DNA of 64,000 nt from Elusimicrobiota bacterium (GTDB taxonomy: Bacteria; Elusimicrobiota; UBA5214; JBBAAG01). Below are positions 57,513 through 64,000 of the stretch, in pieces. Position numbers and translations under genes: made by a program. Each line of letters starts with the position of its first letter. Position 1 is the first letter of the stretch. The stretch is from positions 1 through 64,000 of the forward strand of contig JBBAAG010000007.1 of the NCBI GenBank assembly GCA_041658405.1. The letters are read 5' to 3'. The notes beneath the pieces were generated by a model. It did not search any database. It was given only the letters and a program-made list of their open reading frames with translations, and was not told the DNA's origin.

Positions 57513-58226
57513 ATGAATAATATAAAGAATAATTTAAGAAATATTAATATACGTATTAATGCAGCAACTGAAAAAGTTGGGCGTAAACCTGATACCGTTA
57601 AACTTGTCGTCGTAACTAAAACTGTGGGGATTGATGAAATTCAAGTAACCGCAGAGACGTGTCCTGAAATAAAATATTTTGCGGAAAACCGTGTAAAACA
57701 GGCGGTAGAACGTGTTGATGTATTGAATGATTACTTTGCCAAACAGGGTTTATCATGGCATTTTATAGGGCATCTTCAGACAAATAAGGTTAAATACGTG
57801 GTTGGACGGTTTGAGCTTATTCAGTCAGTGGATAGTGAACGGCTAATCCGCGCAATATCGGAACATGCAGTAAAAAAAGGTATCATCCAGAAGTGTTTGC
57901 TTGAACTTAAAATCTCTGAGGAAGAATCAAAGAATGGTTTGGATGAAAAGGGGTTAATTGAATTATTGCCTAAAATATCTGGTATCCCGGGGATTAGTAT
58001 TCTTGGATTGATGACAATGGCACCGTTTTTTGATAACCCTGAAAACACAAGGACGTATTTTCAATACGCAAAGGGTGTGTTTGATAGATTAAAAAATGTG
58101 TATACGCTTCAATTTCCGGGGTTTGATATTCTATCAATGGGTATGAGTAATGATTATACAGTGGCTGTGGAGGAAGGGTCTACTATGGTCCGTCTGGGGA
58201 CCGCGGTTTATGGAGAAAAAAACTGA
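57513..58226 (+). CDS. yggS: YggS family pyridoxal-phosphate homeostasis protein
   Basis: 237 residues from ATG 57513; a TTG at 57489 overlaps the predicted promoter. Family motifs: LVVVTKTV with the PLP-binding Lys, FAENRVKQAVE (usual GENRVQE), WHFIGHLQTNKVK, SVDSERLI, GLMTMAPF and LSMGMSNDYTVAVEEGSTMVRLG. It binds PLP and buffers vitamin B6 and amino-acid metabolism in the cytosol; no catalytic reaction is assigned. Its TGA overlaps the murC start by one base, so it leads the cell-wall operon, a common arrangement. Confidence 0.93.
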   Translation: MNNIKNNLRNINIRINAATEKVGRKPDTVKLVVVTKTVGIDEIQVTAETCPEIKYFAENRVKQAVERVDVLNDYFAKQGLSWHFIGHLQTNKVKYVVGRFELIQSVDSERLIRAISEHAVKKGIIQKCLLELKISEEESKNGLDEKGLIELLPKISGIPGISILGLMTMAPFFDNPENTRTYFQYAKGVFDRLKNVYTLQFPGFDILSMGMSNDYTVAVEEGSTMVRLGTAVYGEKN

Positions 58227-59599
58227 TGTTTGAAAAAATTAAACGTATCCATTTTGTCGGTATTGGCGGTGCTGGGATGTCAGGTATTGCTGAAGTGCTG
58301 CTTAATCTCGGGTATATCGTTACCGGGTCTGATATTAAGGACAGTACTGTTGTACAGAGGTTAAAGAAATGCGGGGCAAAAGTTCTTATCGGGCATAAAG
58401 GTTCAAACATCGGTGCTGCGCAGGTAGTGGTGGTTTCCACAGCGATTGACCGTTCAAATCCTGAAGTTTTGGCAGCGGAACGTTTAAAAGTGCCGGTGAT
58501 ACCAAGGATTGAAATGCTCGCGGAGATCGCGAGGTTAAAATATGCGGTTACAATAGCGGGGACACACGGGAAAACGACAACAACGTCGATGATTGGGATG
58601 GTTCTTTCCGCTGCGGGGCTGGATCCTACTCTTGTGGTAGGAGGGCGTGTACGCGGGATTGATACCGGTGCGAAGCTTGGGCATGGGGAATATATTGTTG
58701 CTGAAGCTGATGAGAGCGACGGGTCATTTCTAAGGCTTAATCCTACTATAGCTATTGTTACGAATATTGATGATGACCATCTGGATTACTATCATACGTT
58801 TACACGGTTAAAATCTTCATTTGTGGAATACCTGAATAATGTTCCGTTCTATGGATGCGATATTATCTGTACGGACAATGCGGTTGTACGGTCGGTAATA
58901 CCAAAACTTCATCGCAAGGTTTATACTTACGGGCTTGAATCTCAGAAGTATTCCGTGGATTTCACAGCAGAAGATATTAGGTATACTACCCGCGGGGCGG
59001 AATATGTTGCGGTTTATAAAAACAAAAAAATTGGACGTGTGAGTTTGAACCTCATGGGTGCGCATAACGTTACAAACAGTCTTGCTGCAGTGGCTACCGG
59101 TACAGTGCTTGACGTGAAGTTTAAGAAAATACAGTCTGCGCTTGAGGATTTTCGCGGGACAGAACGCAGGATGCAGTTTATGGGTGAACGTAAAGGCGTG
59201 ACGTTTATTGATGATTACGGGCATCATCCTACGGAAGTACGCGCTACGGTCTCCGCGTTGAGCCAGTCTATGAAAAAAGGAAAACGGTTATTTGTAATTT
59301 TTCAACCCCACAGGTATTCACGGACACAGTTATTAGCGGAAAAGTTCGGGCCTGCGTTTAAGCAAGCCGGGTTTGTGGTATTGACCGATATTTATGCTGC
59401 GGGGGAAAAGCCGATCAAGGGTATTACATCAGATATTATTTATAAATCTTTGCAGAAAGCAAAAGTCGATACTCTTTATGTTCCGCTTGAGAGGGTTGTG
59501 ATCGAAGTTGTTAAACTCGTGAGAGAAGGCGATGTGGTATTAACCCTTGGTGCGGGGGATATTTTTAAATATAACCATCTGATCCAGGCGGCATTATAA
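58226..59599 (+). CDS. murC: UDP-N-acetylmuramate-L-alanine ligase
   Basis: 457 residues. Adds L-Ala to UDP-MurNAc with ATP, the first peptide step of peptidoglycan synthesis. N-terminal Rossmann-like domain (GIGGAGMSGIAEVLLNLGY), central ATP-binding domain with the Mur P-loop GTHGKTTTTSM, EADESDGSFL and TNIDDDHLDYY, then the C-terminal domain with DDYGHHPTEV and FQPHRYSRT. All landmarks are intact. First of four consecutive peptidoglycan/division genes. Confidence 0.97.
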   Translation: MFEKIKRIHFVGIGGAGMSGIAEVLLNLGYIVTGSDIKDSTVVQRLKKCGAKVLIGHKGSNIGAAQVVVVSTAIDRSNPEVLAAERLKVPVIPRIEMLAEIARLKYAVTIAGTHGKTTTTSMIGMVLSAAGLDPTLVVGGRVRGIDTGAKLGHGEYIVAEADESDGSFLRLNPTIAIVTNIDDDHLDYYHTFTRLKSSFVEYLNNVPFYGCDIICTDNAVVRSVIPKLHRKVYTYGLESQKYSVDFTAEDIRYTTRGAEYVAVYKNKKIGRVSLNLMGAHNVTNSLAAVATGTVLDVKFKKIQSALEDFRGTERRMQFMGERKGVTFIDDYGHHPTEVRATVSALSQSMKKGKRLFVIFQPHRYSRTQLLAEKFGPAFKQAGFVVLTDIYAAGEKPIKGITSDIIYKSLQKAKVDTLYVPLERVVIEVVKLVREGDVVLTLGAGDIFKYNHLIQAAL

Positions 59600-59624
59600 A
59601 AAATGGTAACCATTGGTAGTTAAT

Positions 59625-60536
59625 ATGAATTTTCGTGAAGAAATAGTTAAAATCAATGATTGCGTGAAGTTCGATGAACCGATGTCGAAACATACAACGT
59701 TTCGTATAGGCGGCCCGGCGGATGTATATATACAAATAAACTCCAGGGATGAATTGCGGACAGTGTGCAGTCTTTGCGATGAGCATAACGTTCCGGTATT
59801 AATTTTGGGTGCAGGGTCTAACCTTCTGGTATCCGATGCAGGAATTGAAGGGGTGGTTGTTAAGCTCAGCGGAGAGTTTAAACGTATATCTTATGACAAA
59901 ACAAAAATTTATACCGGTGCGGCGGTGTATCTTCAGCTGTTAGTGCATCAGTTGATAGAACAAAGCCTTACAGGATTTGAGTTCATTGCAGGAATTCCCG
60001 GAACCGTTGGTGGCGCTGTGATAATGAATGCAGGGGTTAAGGATAGAAGTATTAGTGATGTTGTTGAAACTATAGAATATCAAACACCCGAGGGTGAATC
60101 TAAAACCGTTAAATCTGAGGAGGCAGGGTTTGGGTACCGGAAAAGCGGGTTTCCTAGGGGCGCGATTATTACTACTGCAGTGTTTAAGTTGAAAAAAGGG
60201 AAGAAAGAGGATATTGAAACTAAAGTACATGAAATTATTTCTTCGCGGATGGATAAGCAGCCATGGCAGGCGCATAATGCAGGGAGTATATTCAAAAACC
60301 CGGAGAATGATTATGCCGGAAGGATTATAGAAAAATTGGGATACAAAGGTAAATGTTTTGGCGGGGCGGGTGTATCAGAAAAACATGCGAATTTTATTGT
60401 TAATAAAGGAAATGCATCAGCGATGGATGTAAGGAAGTTGATACGCGAAATTCAGACAAAAGCTAAGGATGAGTTAGGTATATTACTGGAACTTGAGATC
60501 AAAATTGTAGGAAGGGATATCGAAGTTGAAAATTAA
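59625..60536 (+). CDS. murB: UDP-N-acetylenolpyruvoylglucosamine reductase
   Basis: 303 residues from ATG 59625 (a TTG at 59613 is also in frame). FAD-dependent, NADPH-using reduction that makes UDP-MurNAc. FAD-binding motifs LGAGSNLLV and GIPGTVGGAVIMNAG; GYRKSGF; catalytic-region Ser in NAGSIFKNP; final Glu in LELEIKIVG. The short form lacking the long type I insertion fits type II MurB. Its 3' end overlaps ddl by 11 bases. Confidence 0.96.
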   Translation: MNFREEIVKINDCVKFDEPMSKHTTFRIGGPADVYIQINSRDELRTVCSLCDEHNVPVLILGAGSNLLVSDAGIEGVVVKLSGEFKRISYDKTKIYTGAAVYLQLLVHQLIEQSLTGFEFIAGIPGTVGGAVIMNAGVKDRSISDVVETIEYQTPEGESKTVKSEEAGFGYRKSGFPRGAIITTAVFKLKKGKKEDIETKVHEIISSRMDKQPWQAHNAGSIFKNPENDYAGRIIEKLGYKGKCFGGAGVSEKHANFIVNKGNASAMDVRKLIREIQTKAKDELGILLELEIKIVGRDIEVEN

Positions 60537-61461
60537 TACCGGTAAAAACAAGGTCGGGAAGATTGGTGTGCTTTATGGAGGATGGTCAACGGAACGAGAG
60601 GTGTCGCTGGTATCCGGGAAAGCTGTCTTCACAGCAGTAAAAGAGTTGGGGTATAACGCTGAACTTATAGATTTTCGTCGTGATTGGTGGAAAACCAGGC
60701 TGGATTTATCAAAGTACGGGTTTATATTCAATATTTTGCATGGAACCAATGGCGAGGATGGAAAACTTCAGGGATTACTTGATCTTCTCGGGGTAAAGTA
60801 TTCCGGATGCGGTGCGTTAGCGTCTGCACTTGCGATGGATAAAGTTAAGGCAAAACAGGTTTTTGTCTCACAGGGGATTCCTACTCCGGAGTATCAGGTG
60901 ATATGCTGTACAGGACGTTCAAACAAAGTTGAAGTATTGCCTTTTCCTGTAGTTGTAAAACCTGTGAGTGAAGGTTCAGCTGTTGGAATTAGTGTCGTAA
61001 AAAAACGTAAGGATTTCAATGCCGCTGTTTTAGCAGCTGCAAAGTATAACGGGGAAGCGTTGGTTGAGAAGTATATTCCCGGGTATGAACTGACGGTTGG
61101 GATAGTTGGAGATAAAGTTTTGCCGGTAGTTGAAATATTACCGAAAAATGAGTTCTATGATTATGAATCAAAATATGCGGTCGGCGGGTCAAGGCATGTA
61201 GTCCCCGCAAAGATTCCTCATGGTGCTACGGTTGAGGTTCAGCGTATCGCGTATGCCGCGCATAAAGCGCTTGGGTGTGAAGTAGTAAGCCGTGTTGATG
61301 TGCGGTTGACACCTTCACTAAAACCTTATGTTCTTGAGGTGAACACAATTCCCGGGATGACACCCACATCGTTATTGCCGGATGCCGCGCGTGCGGCAGG
61401 GTTCGGGTTTAATAACTTAGTGGATACAATTATTAAGTTGTCACTGGATAAGTATAGATAA
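60526..61461 (+). CDS. ddl: D-alanine-D-alanine ligase
   Basis: 311 residues from a TTG start at 60526, inside the end of murB; GGAAGG lies ten bases upstream. ATP-grasp enzyme that makes D-Ala-D-Ala. Motifs: LYGGWSTEREVSLVSG, LHGTNGEDGKLQGLL, VVVKPVSEGSAVGISV (ATP-binding), EKYIPGYELTVG, and VLEVNTIPGMTPTSLLP with the Mg-binding Glu and Asn. Length is normal. Confidence 0.96.
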   Translation: MKINTGKNKVGKIGVLYGGWSTEREVSLVSGKAVFTAVKELGYNAELIDFRRDWWKTRLDLSKYGFIFNILHGTNGEDGKLQGLLDLLGVKYSGCGALASALAMDKVKAKQVFVSQGIPTPEYQVICCTGRSNKVEVLPFPVVVKPVSEGSAVGISVVKKRKDFNAAVLAAAKYNGEALVEKYIPGYELTVGIVGDKVLPVVEILPKNEFYDYESKYAVGGSRHVVPAKIPHGATVEVQRIAYAAHKALGCEVVSRVDVRLTPSLKPYVLEVNTIPGMTPTSLLPDAARAAGFGFNNLVDTIIKLSLDKYR

Positions 61462-61489
61462 AATATTTTTGGGGTAGGGATATGTAAAA

Positions 61490-62332
61490 GTGTTTAGAAA
61501 AAAAAGAAGGAATTATCTTAAATCTCATAATTTAACAAAGAAACGTAATTACCGTATACCTTTTAATCAAAGGGTGAAATCGCGTCAAACGAAGTACACG
61601 GCAAGGAAAATGTTTACTTTAGCACTGGTTTTTACGGGGATAGTTTTGGTGGTGTACGGTATAGTGAGTGGATTGAATTATTTAACAACGTCTAAGATTT
61701 TTAGAATAACTAAGTGGGAGATCAGCGGTGAGGGTATAACGCAAAGTATTAGAAATGGGATTGTGAAGGAGCTGAGATTGATAAACTTGCAGGTTGATAA
61801 TAATATCTTCAAGTACCCATATAAAAATGTTGAACGGCAAATACTTGCTGGATGTTCAATGGTTGAGAAGGTTAAGATTGTTAGTTATTTACCTGAAAAA
61901 GTCGTTATCAACGCTATACCGCGCGTACCGCTGGCGTGGTTTGATTATAAGGGCAGTATTAAGGCTGTTGATACATATGCAAAGGTGTTTGATGCGGAGA
62001 ATATTGAAGGGTTACCGAAGATTGTTAGTATAACAGGCCTGCATAAGACAGTGGGTTATCTGACACTACTAAAGGCATCGTATCCCGGGCTCTATAAAAA
62101 CATTGTTACTATCGGCTGTGACAATAATGAATGGATAAAATTTGTTATTCCCGGGAATCTGGAAATATACTGGGGTGAGTTTGATAAAAGAAAAGATAAT
62201 AACGGTATAATCGCGGGTAAAGTTGCGGCGTTAAATGCCGTAACTGCTGAGGTGGGGAATAAGAAGGATAGTAATTCTCGTTTACTGATTGATTGCAGGT
62301 ATTACCCTGCAGGCGGGATTGTGGTGAAGTAG
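61490..62332 (+). CDS. ftsQ: Cell-division protein FtsQ/DivIB
   Basis: 280 residues from GTG 61490. A basic cytoplasmic N-terminus (about 35 residues), one membrane helix (about 40-62), then a POTRA domain (KIFRITKWEISG...IVKELR) and the FtsQ beta domain (SMVEKVKIVSYLPEKVVINA, PLAWFDYKGSIKAVD). It links FtsL/FtsB and the divisome in the periplasm. Position after ddl is the classical dcw order, but ftsA and ftsZ do not follow. Confidence 0.9.
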   Translation: MFRKKRRNYLKSHNLTKKRNYRIPFNQRVKSRQTKYTARKMFTLALVFTGIVLVVYGIVSGLNYLTTSKIFRITKWEISGEGITQSIRNGIVKELRLINLQVDNNIFKYPYKNVERQILAGCSMVEKVKIVSYLPEKVVINAIPRVPLAWFDYKGSIKAVDTYAKVFDAENIEGLPKIVSITGLHKTVGYLTLLKASYPGLYKNIVTIGCDNNEWIKFVIPGNLEIYWGEFDKRKDNNGIIAGKVAALNAVTAEVGNKKDSNSRLLIDCRYYPAGGIVVK

Positions 62333-62356
62333 TAGGATATGGGGTCAATAATATAT

Positions 62357-63580
62357 ATGAGTAATTTAGTGGAAGATAGAAAAGTTTGGTTAGAAAAGTA
62401 CGGGCTTGCTGTTATTATAGCAGTTGCGCTGGTGATACGCTTGGTGTTTATTTTGGCCTATCAAAAACCAATGGAGCCGGATGCTGAACATTATTTTAGT
62501 CTTGCAAATAGTATGTTAAACGGGACGGGTATGGGCGGTAATATTACGCGCCCGCCGGTGTATGTGTTTTTTCTCGCTGCAGTACTGTTTTTGTTTGGGA
62601 AAAATGTTATTGCTGTAAAGGTTGTGCAGGTAATGGTCAGTGTTATGGCGGTATTTCTTACATACCTTATTGCGCAGAAGTTGAGTAAGGATAGATGGCT
62701 GAAATTAATTGCTGCAGGGATTGTTGCTCTGGACCCGTATATCATATTTTACACAGGTGAGTTATTAACGGAAACGTTGTTTATAACATTATTGATGCTC
62801 ACGCTATATTTGTTATGTAGTTTTACTGTTAGTGAACGTCAGCGTGTGAGGGATGCTGTGGTTATCGGGTTAGTTATTGGTATAACAATGATGACACGGC
62901 CGGTAATTCTTGGGTTTATCATATTTGTCGTTGGGATTGGGTATGTATTGAAAATATATTCTTTACACAGGTTAGGAGTTTTTGGTGTACTATTTCTGGT
63001 GTTACTATTGACATTAATGCCATATGCATTACGGAATTATAAACTTACCGGCAAAATGTTGTTTACCAATATTCAAGCTGGATGGACGATGTATGAAGGA
63101 TTGGATCCTGACTTCCAGGATTGGGATAAGCATACTGCTTGGCAGGTGGCAATGAGGGTTGAGTCAAAAGATATGGATACCTTAGCGAATGACAAGTTTT
63201 TCCGGAATAAGTCTTTGAGGTATATTAAAGAGCATCCCGGAGAATTTTTGGTGCTGTGTCTCCGTAAACTTTATAAGTATTGGAGATTATACCCGTACTA
63301 TCCGCAGTCACAGTTGTATAAATTTATAGGTTATGTGTTCACTTTGCCATTGTATGTTTTAGCGGTTATAGGCGCGTATTATTTCTTTAAAGAACAAAAA
63401 CGCGGGTTTTTTGTATTGTCATCATTAGTAGTTTATTATTGTTTAACAGCAATACTGTTCTGGACGCAAATACGTTACCGTGTACCGTTGCAGCCAGTGT
63501 TATCCATATTTGCCGCAGCGGGAATTGTTGGTGTTGCTGGGAAGTTAAGTAATAAAAATGCGGGTACAGGAAATATATAA
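62357..63580 (+). CDS. GT-C (GT39/ArnT-like) glycosyltransferase
   Basis: 407 residues from ATG 62357; ATG 62339 is an alternative adding six residues. About eleven membrane helices. The first periplasmic loop contains EPDAEHYFSLA with acidic residues in the place of the GT39 catalytic Asp, followed by TRPPVYVFFLA and, later, GELLTETLF and MTRPVIL, typical of dolichyl/undecaprenyl-phosphate sugar transferases (PMT_2-type). It probably transfers a sugar from a lipid carrier at the outer face of the inner membrane. Target unknown; a glycosyltransferase follows directly. Confidence 0.85.
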   Translation: MSNLVEDRKVWLEKYGLAVIIAVALVIRLVFILAYQKPMEPDAEHYFSLANSMLNGTGMGGNITRPPVYVFFLAAVLFLFGKNVIAVKVVQVMVSVMAVFLTYLIAQKLSKDRWLKLIAAGIVALDPYIIFYTGELLTETLFITLLMLTLYLLCSFTVSERQRVRDAVVIGLVIGITMMTRPVILGFIIFVVGIGYVLKIYSLHRLGVFGVLFLVLLLTLMPYALRNYKLTGKMLFTNIQAGWTMYEGLDPDFQDWDKHTAWQVAMRVESKDMDTLANDKFFRNKSLRYIKEHPGEFLVLCLRKLYKYWRLYPYYPQSQLYKFIGYVFTLPLYVLAVIGAYYFFKEQKRGFFVLSSLVVYYCLTAILFWTQIRYRVPLQPVLSIFAAAGIVGVAGKLSNKNAGTGNI

Positions 63581-64000
63581 ATGATGTTACCACGGGTTTT
63601 TCATTTAATTACTAGTTTGAAAGTCGGGGGGACTGAACGTTTTGTTCAATCAGTAATTAATGGGTTAAAAGATAAGTATGAGTTCTCAGTCGGGTATATA
63701 AAAGAGCGCGGGTTAGTGGCAGATGAACTTGAGAACGCGGGTATACGGATAATACATCTGCCGGGGTTAAACGCTATCTACAAACATTTAAAAGAAAATA
63801 AGTATGAGGTTATGCATACCCATCTTTACCGCGCAAATATTTATGGCCGTATTGCCGGTAAACTTGTGGGTGTGCCTATCATAATATCAAGCCAGAGGGC
63901 GATTGATGCATGGAAGAAATGGTACCACGTGTTTCTAGACTGTTTTACATCCCAATGGTGTAAACGGGTGGTAGCTAATTCAGAAGCCACAAAACTGTTG
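63581..64000 (+). CDS. GT4 family glycosyltransferase (3' truncated by window)
   Basis: Starts with ATG immediately after the preceding stop and stays open to the last base; 140 residues are visible. The N-terminal Rossmann half of a GT-B enzyme is recognisable: VFHLITSLKVGGTERFV, MHTHLYRANIYGR, AGKLVGVPIIISSQR and VVANSEA. These features are those of GT4 transferases that use nucleotide sugars at the cytoplasmic face, for polysaccharide or glycolipid assembly. The donor-binding C-terminal half lies outside the window. Confidence 0.88.
   Translation, partial: MMLPRVFHLITSLKVGGTERFVQSVINGLKDKYEFSVGYIKERGLVADELENAGIRIIHLPGLNAIYKHLKENKYEVMHTHLYRANIYGRIAGKLVGVPIIISSQRAIDAWKKWYHVFLDCFTSQWCKRVVANSEATKLL

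Noticed and set aside
1..64000. Insertion sequences, integrases, prophage or attachment sites
   Set aside because: No transposase, recombinase or phage structural protein is encoded and no terminal repeats were recognised.

Overview
The window looks like a contiguous piece of chromosome from an uncultivated-type diderm (outer-membrane) bacterium. Outer membrane: two PorV/UPF0164-like barrels, a MotB peptidoglycan-binding domain and very large secreted proteins ending in FlgD-like Ig domains. Peptidoglycan: murC-murB-ddl-ftsQ, PBP1A and an L,D-transpeptidase. The mixture of a Bat (aerotolerance-type) operon, PorV-like proteins with FlgD-type C-termini and an AMP-forming pyruvate,phosphate dikinase recalls Elusimicrobiota and neighbouring candidate phyla, but no ribosomal gene is present and the phylum is an inference. 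Many genes start with TTG or GTG, and operons use ATGA overlaps.

Region 1 (2-30108) is the most unusual. A giant surface protein (more than 6,500 residues, 5' end outside the window) carries 28 complete PGET/QTAG Ig-like repeats, further Ig-like domains, eight modules most of which bear D/N-rich (Ca-loop-like) turns, and a FlgD-like C-terminus. A ~510-base leader follows, with its own TTGACA promoter and two tandem c-di-GMP-I (GEMM-I) riboswitch-like aptamers; the second appears to be interrupted by four hairpins and abuts a Shine-Dalgarno sequence. It precedes a collinear gene set: PorV-like barrel with TPRs; a single protein joining a FliF ring domain, a FliG M/C-like domain and TPRs; a 1090-residue coiled-coil protein; a DUF1646 ion permease; then, from its own promoter, flbD-motA-motB. 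No flagellin, rod, hook or export gene is seen. I infer a c-di-GMP-controlled, stator-driven non-flagellar machine (gliding or surface adhesin transport) built from flagellar parts. This is the candidate undescribed system.

Region 2 (30155-34020) holds ppdK and a polytopic membrane protein. Region 3 (34028-43775, minus strand) is a ten-gene moxR/Bat operon: AAA+ ATPase, DUF58, a TPR/SurA-like lipoprotein-size membrane protein, a BatD-like protein, two vWA proteins, TPR protein, BatD, L,D-transpeptidase and BatE-like TPR-SH3 protein.

Region 4 (43954-54154) is a second surface cassette: a 2101-residue propeller plus 14 Fn3 domain protein with FlgD-like C-terminus, a PorV-like barrel with LysM, a coiled-coil histidine kinase, and a response regulator fused through a membrane helix to an extracytoplasmic five-repeat propeller.

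Region 5 (54159-64000) contains thiE, a DUF2148 Cys-rich protein and PBP1A (minus strand), then yggS-murC-murB-ddl-ftsQ followed by two glycosyltransferases, the last cut by the window edge. The only gene-free stretch above 300 bases is 19634-20143.
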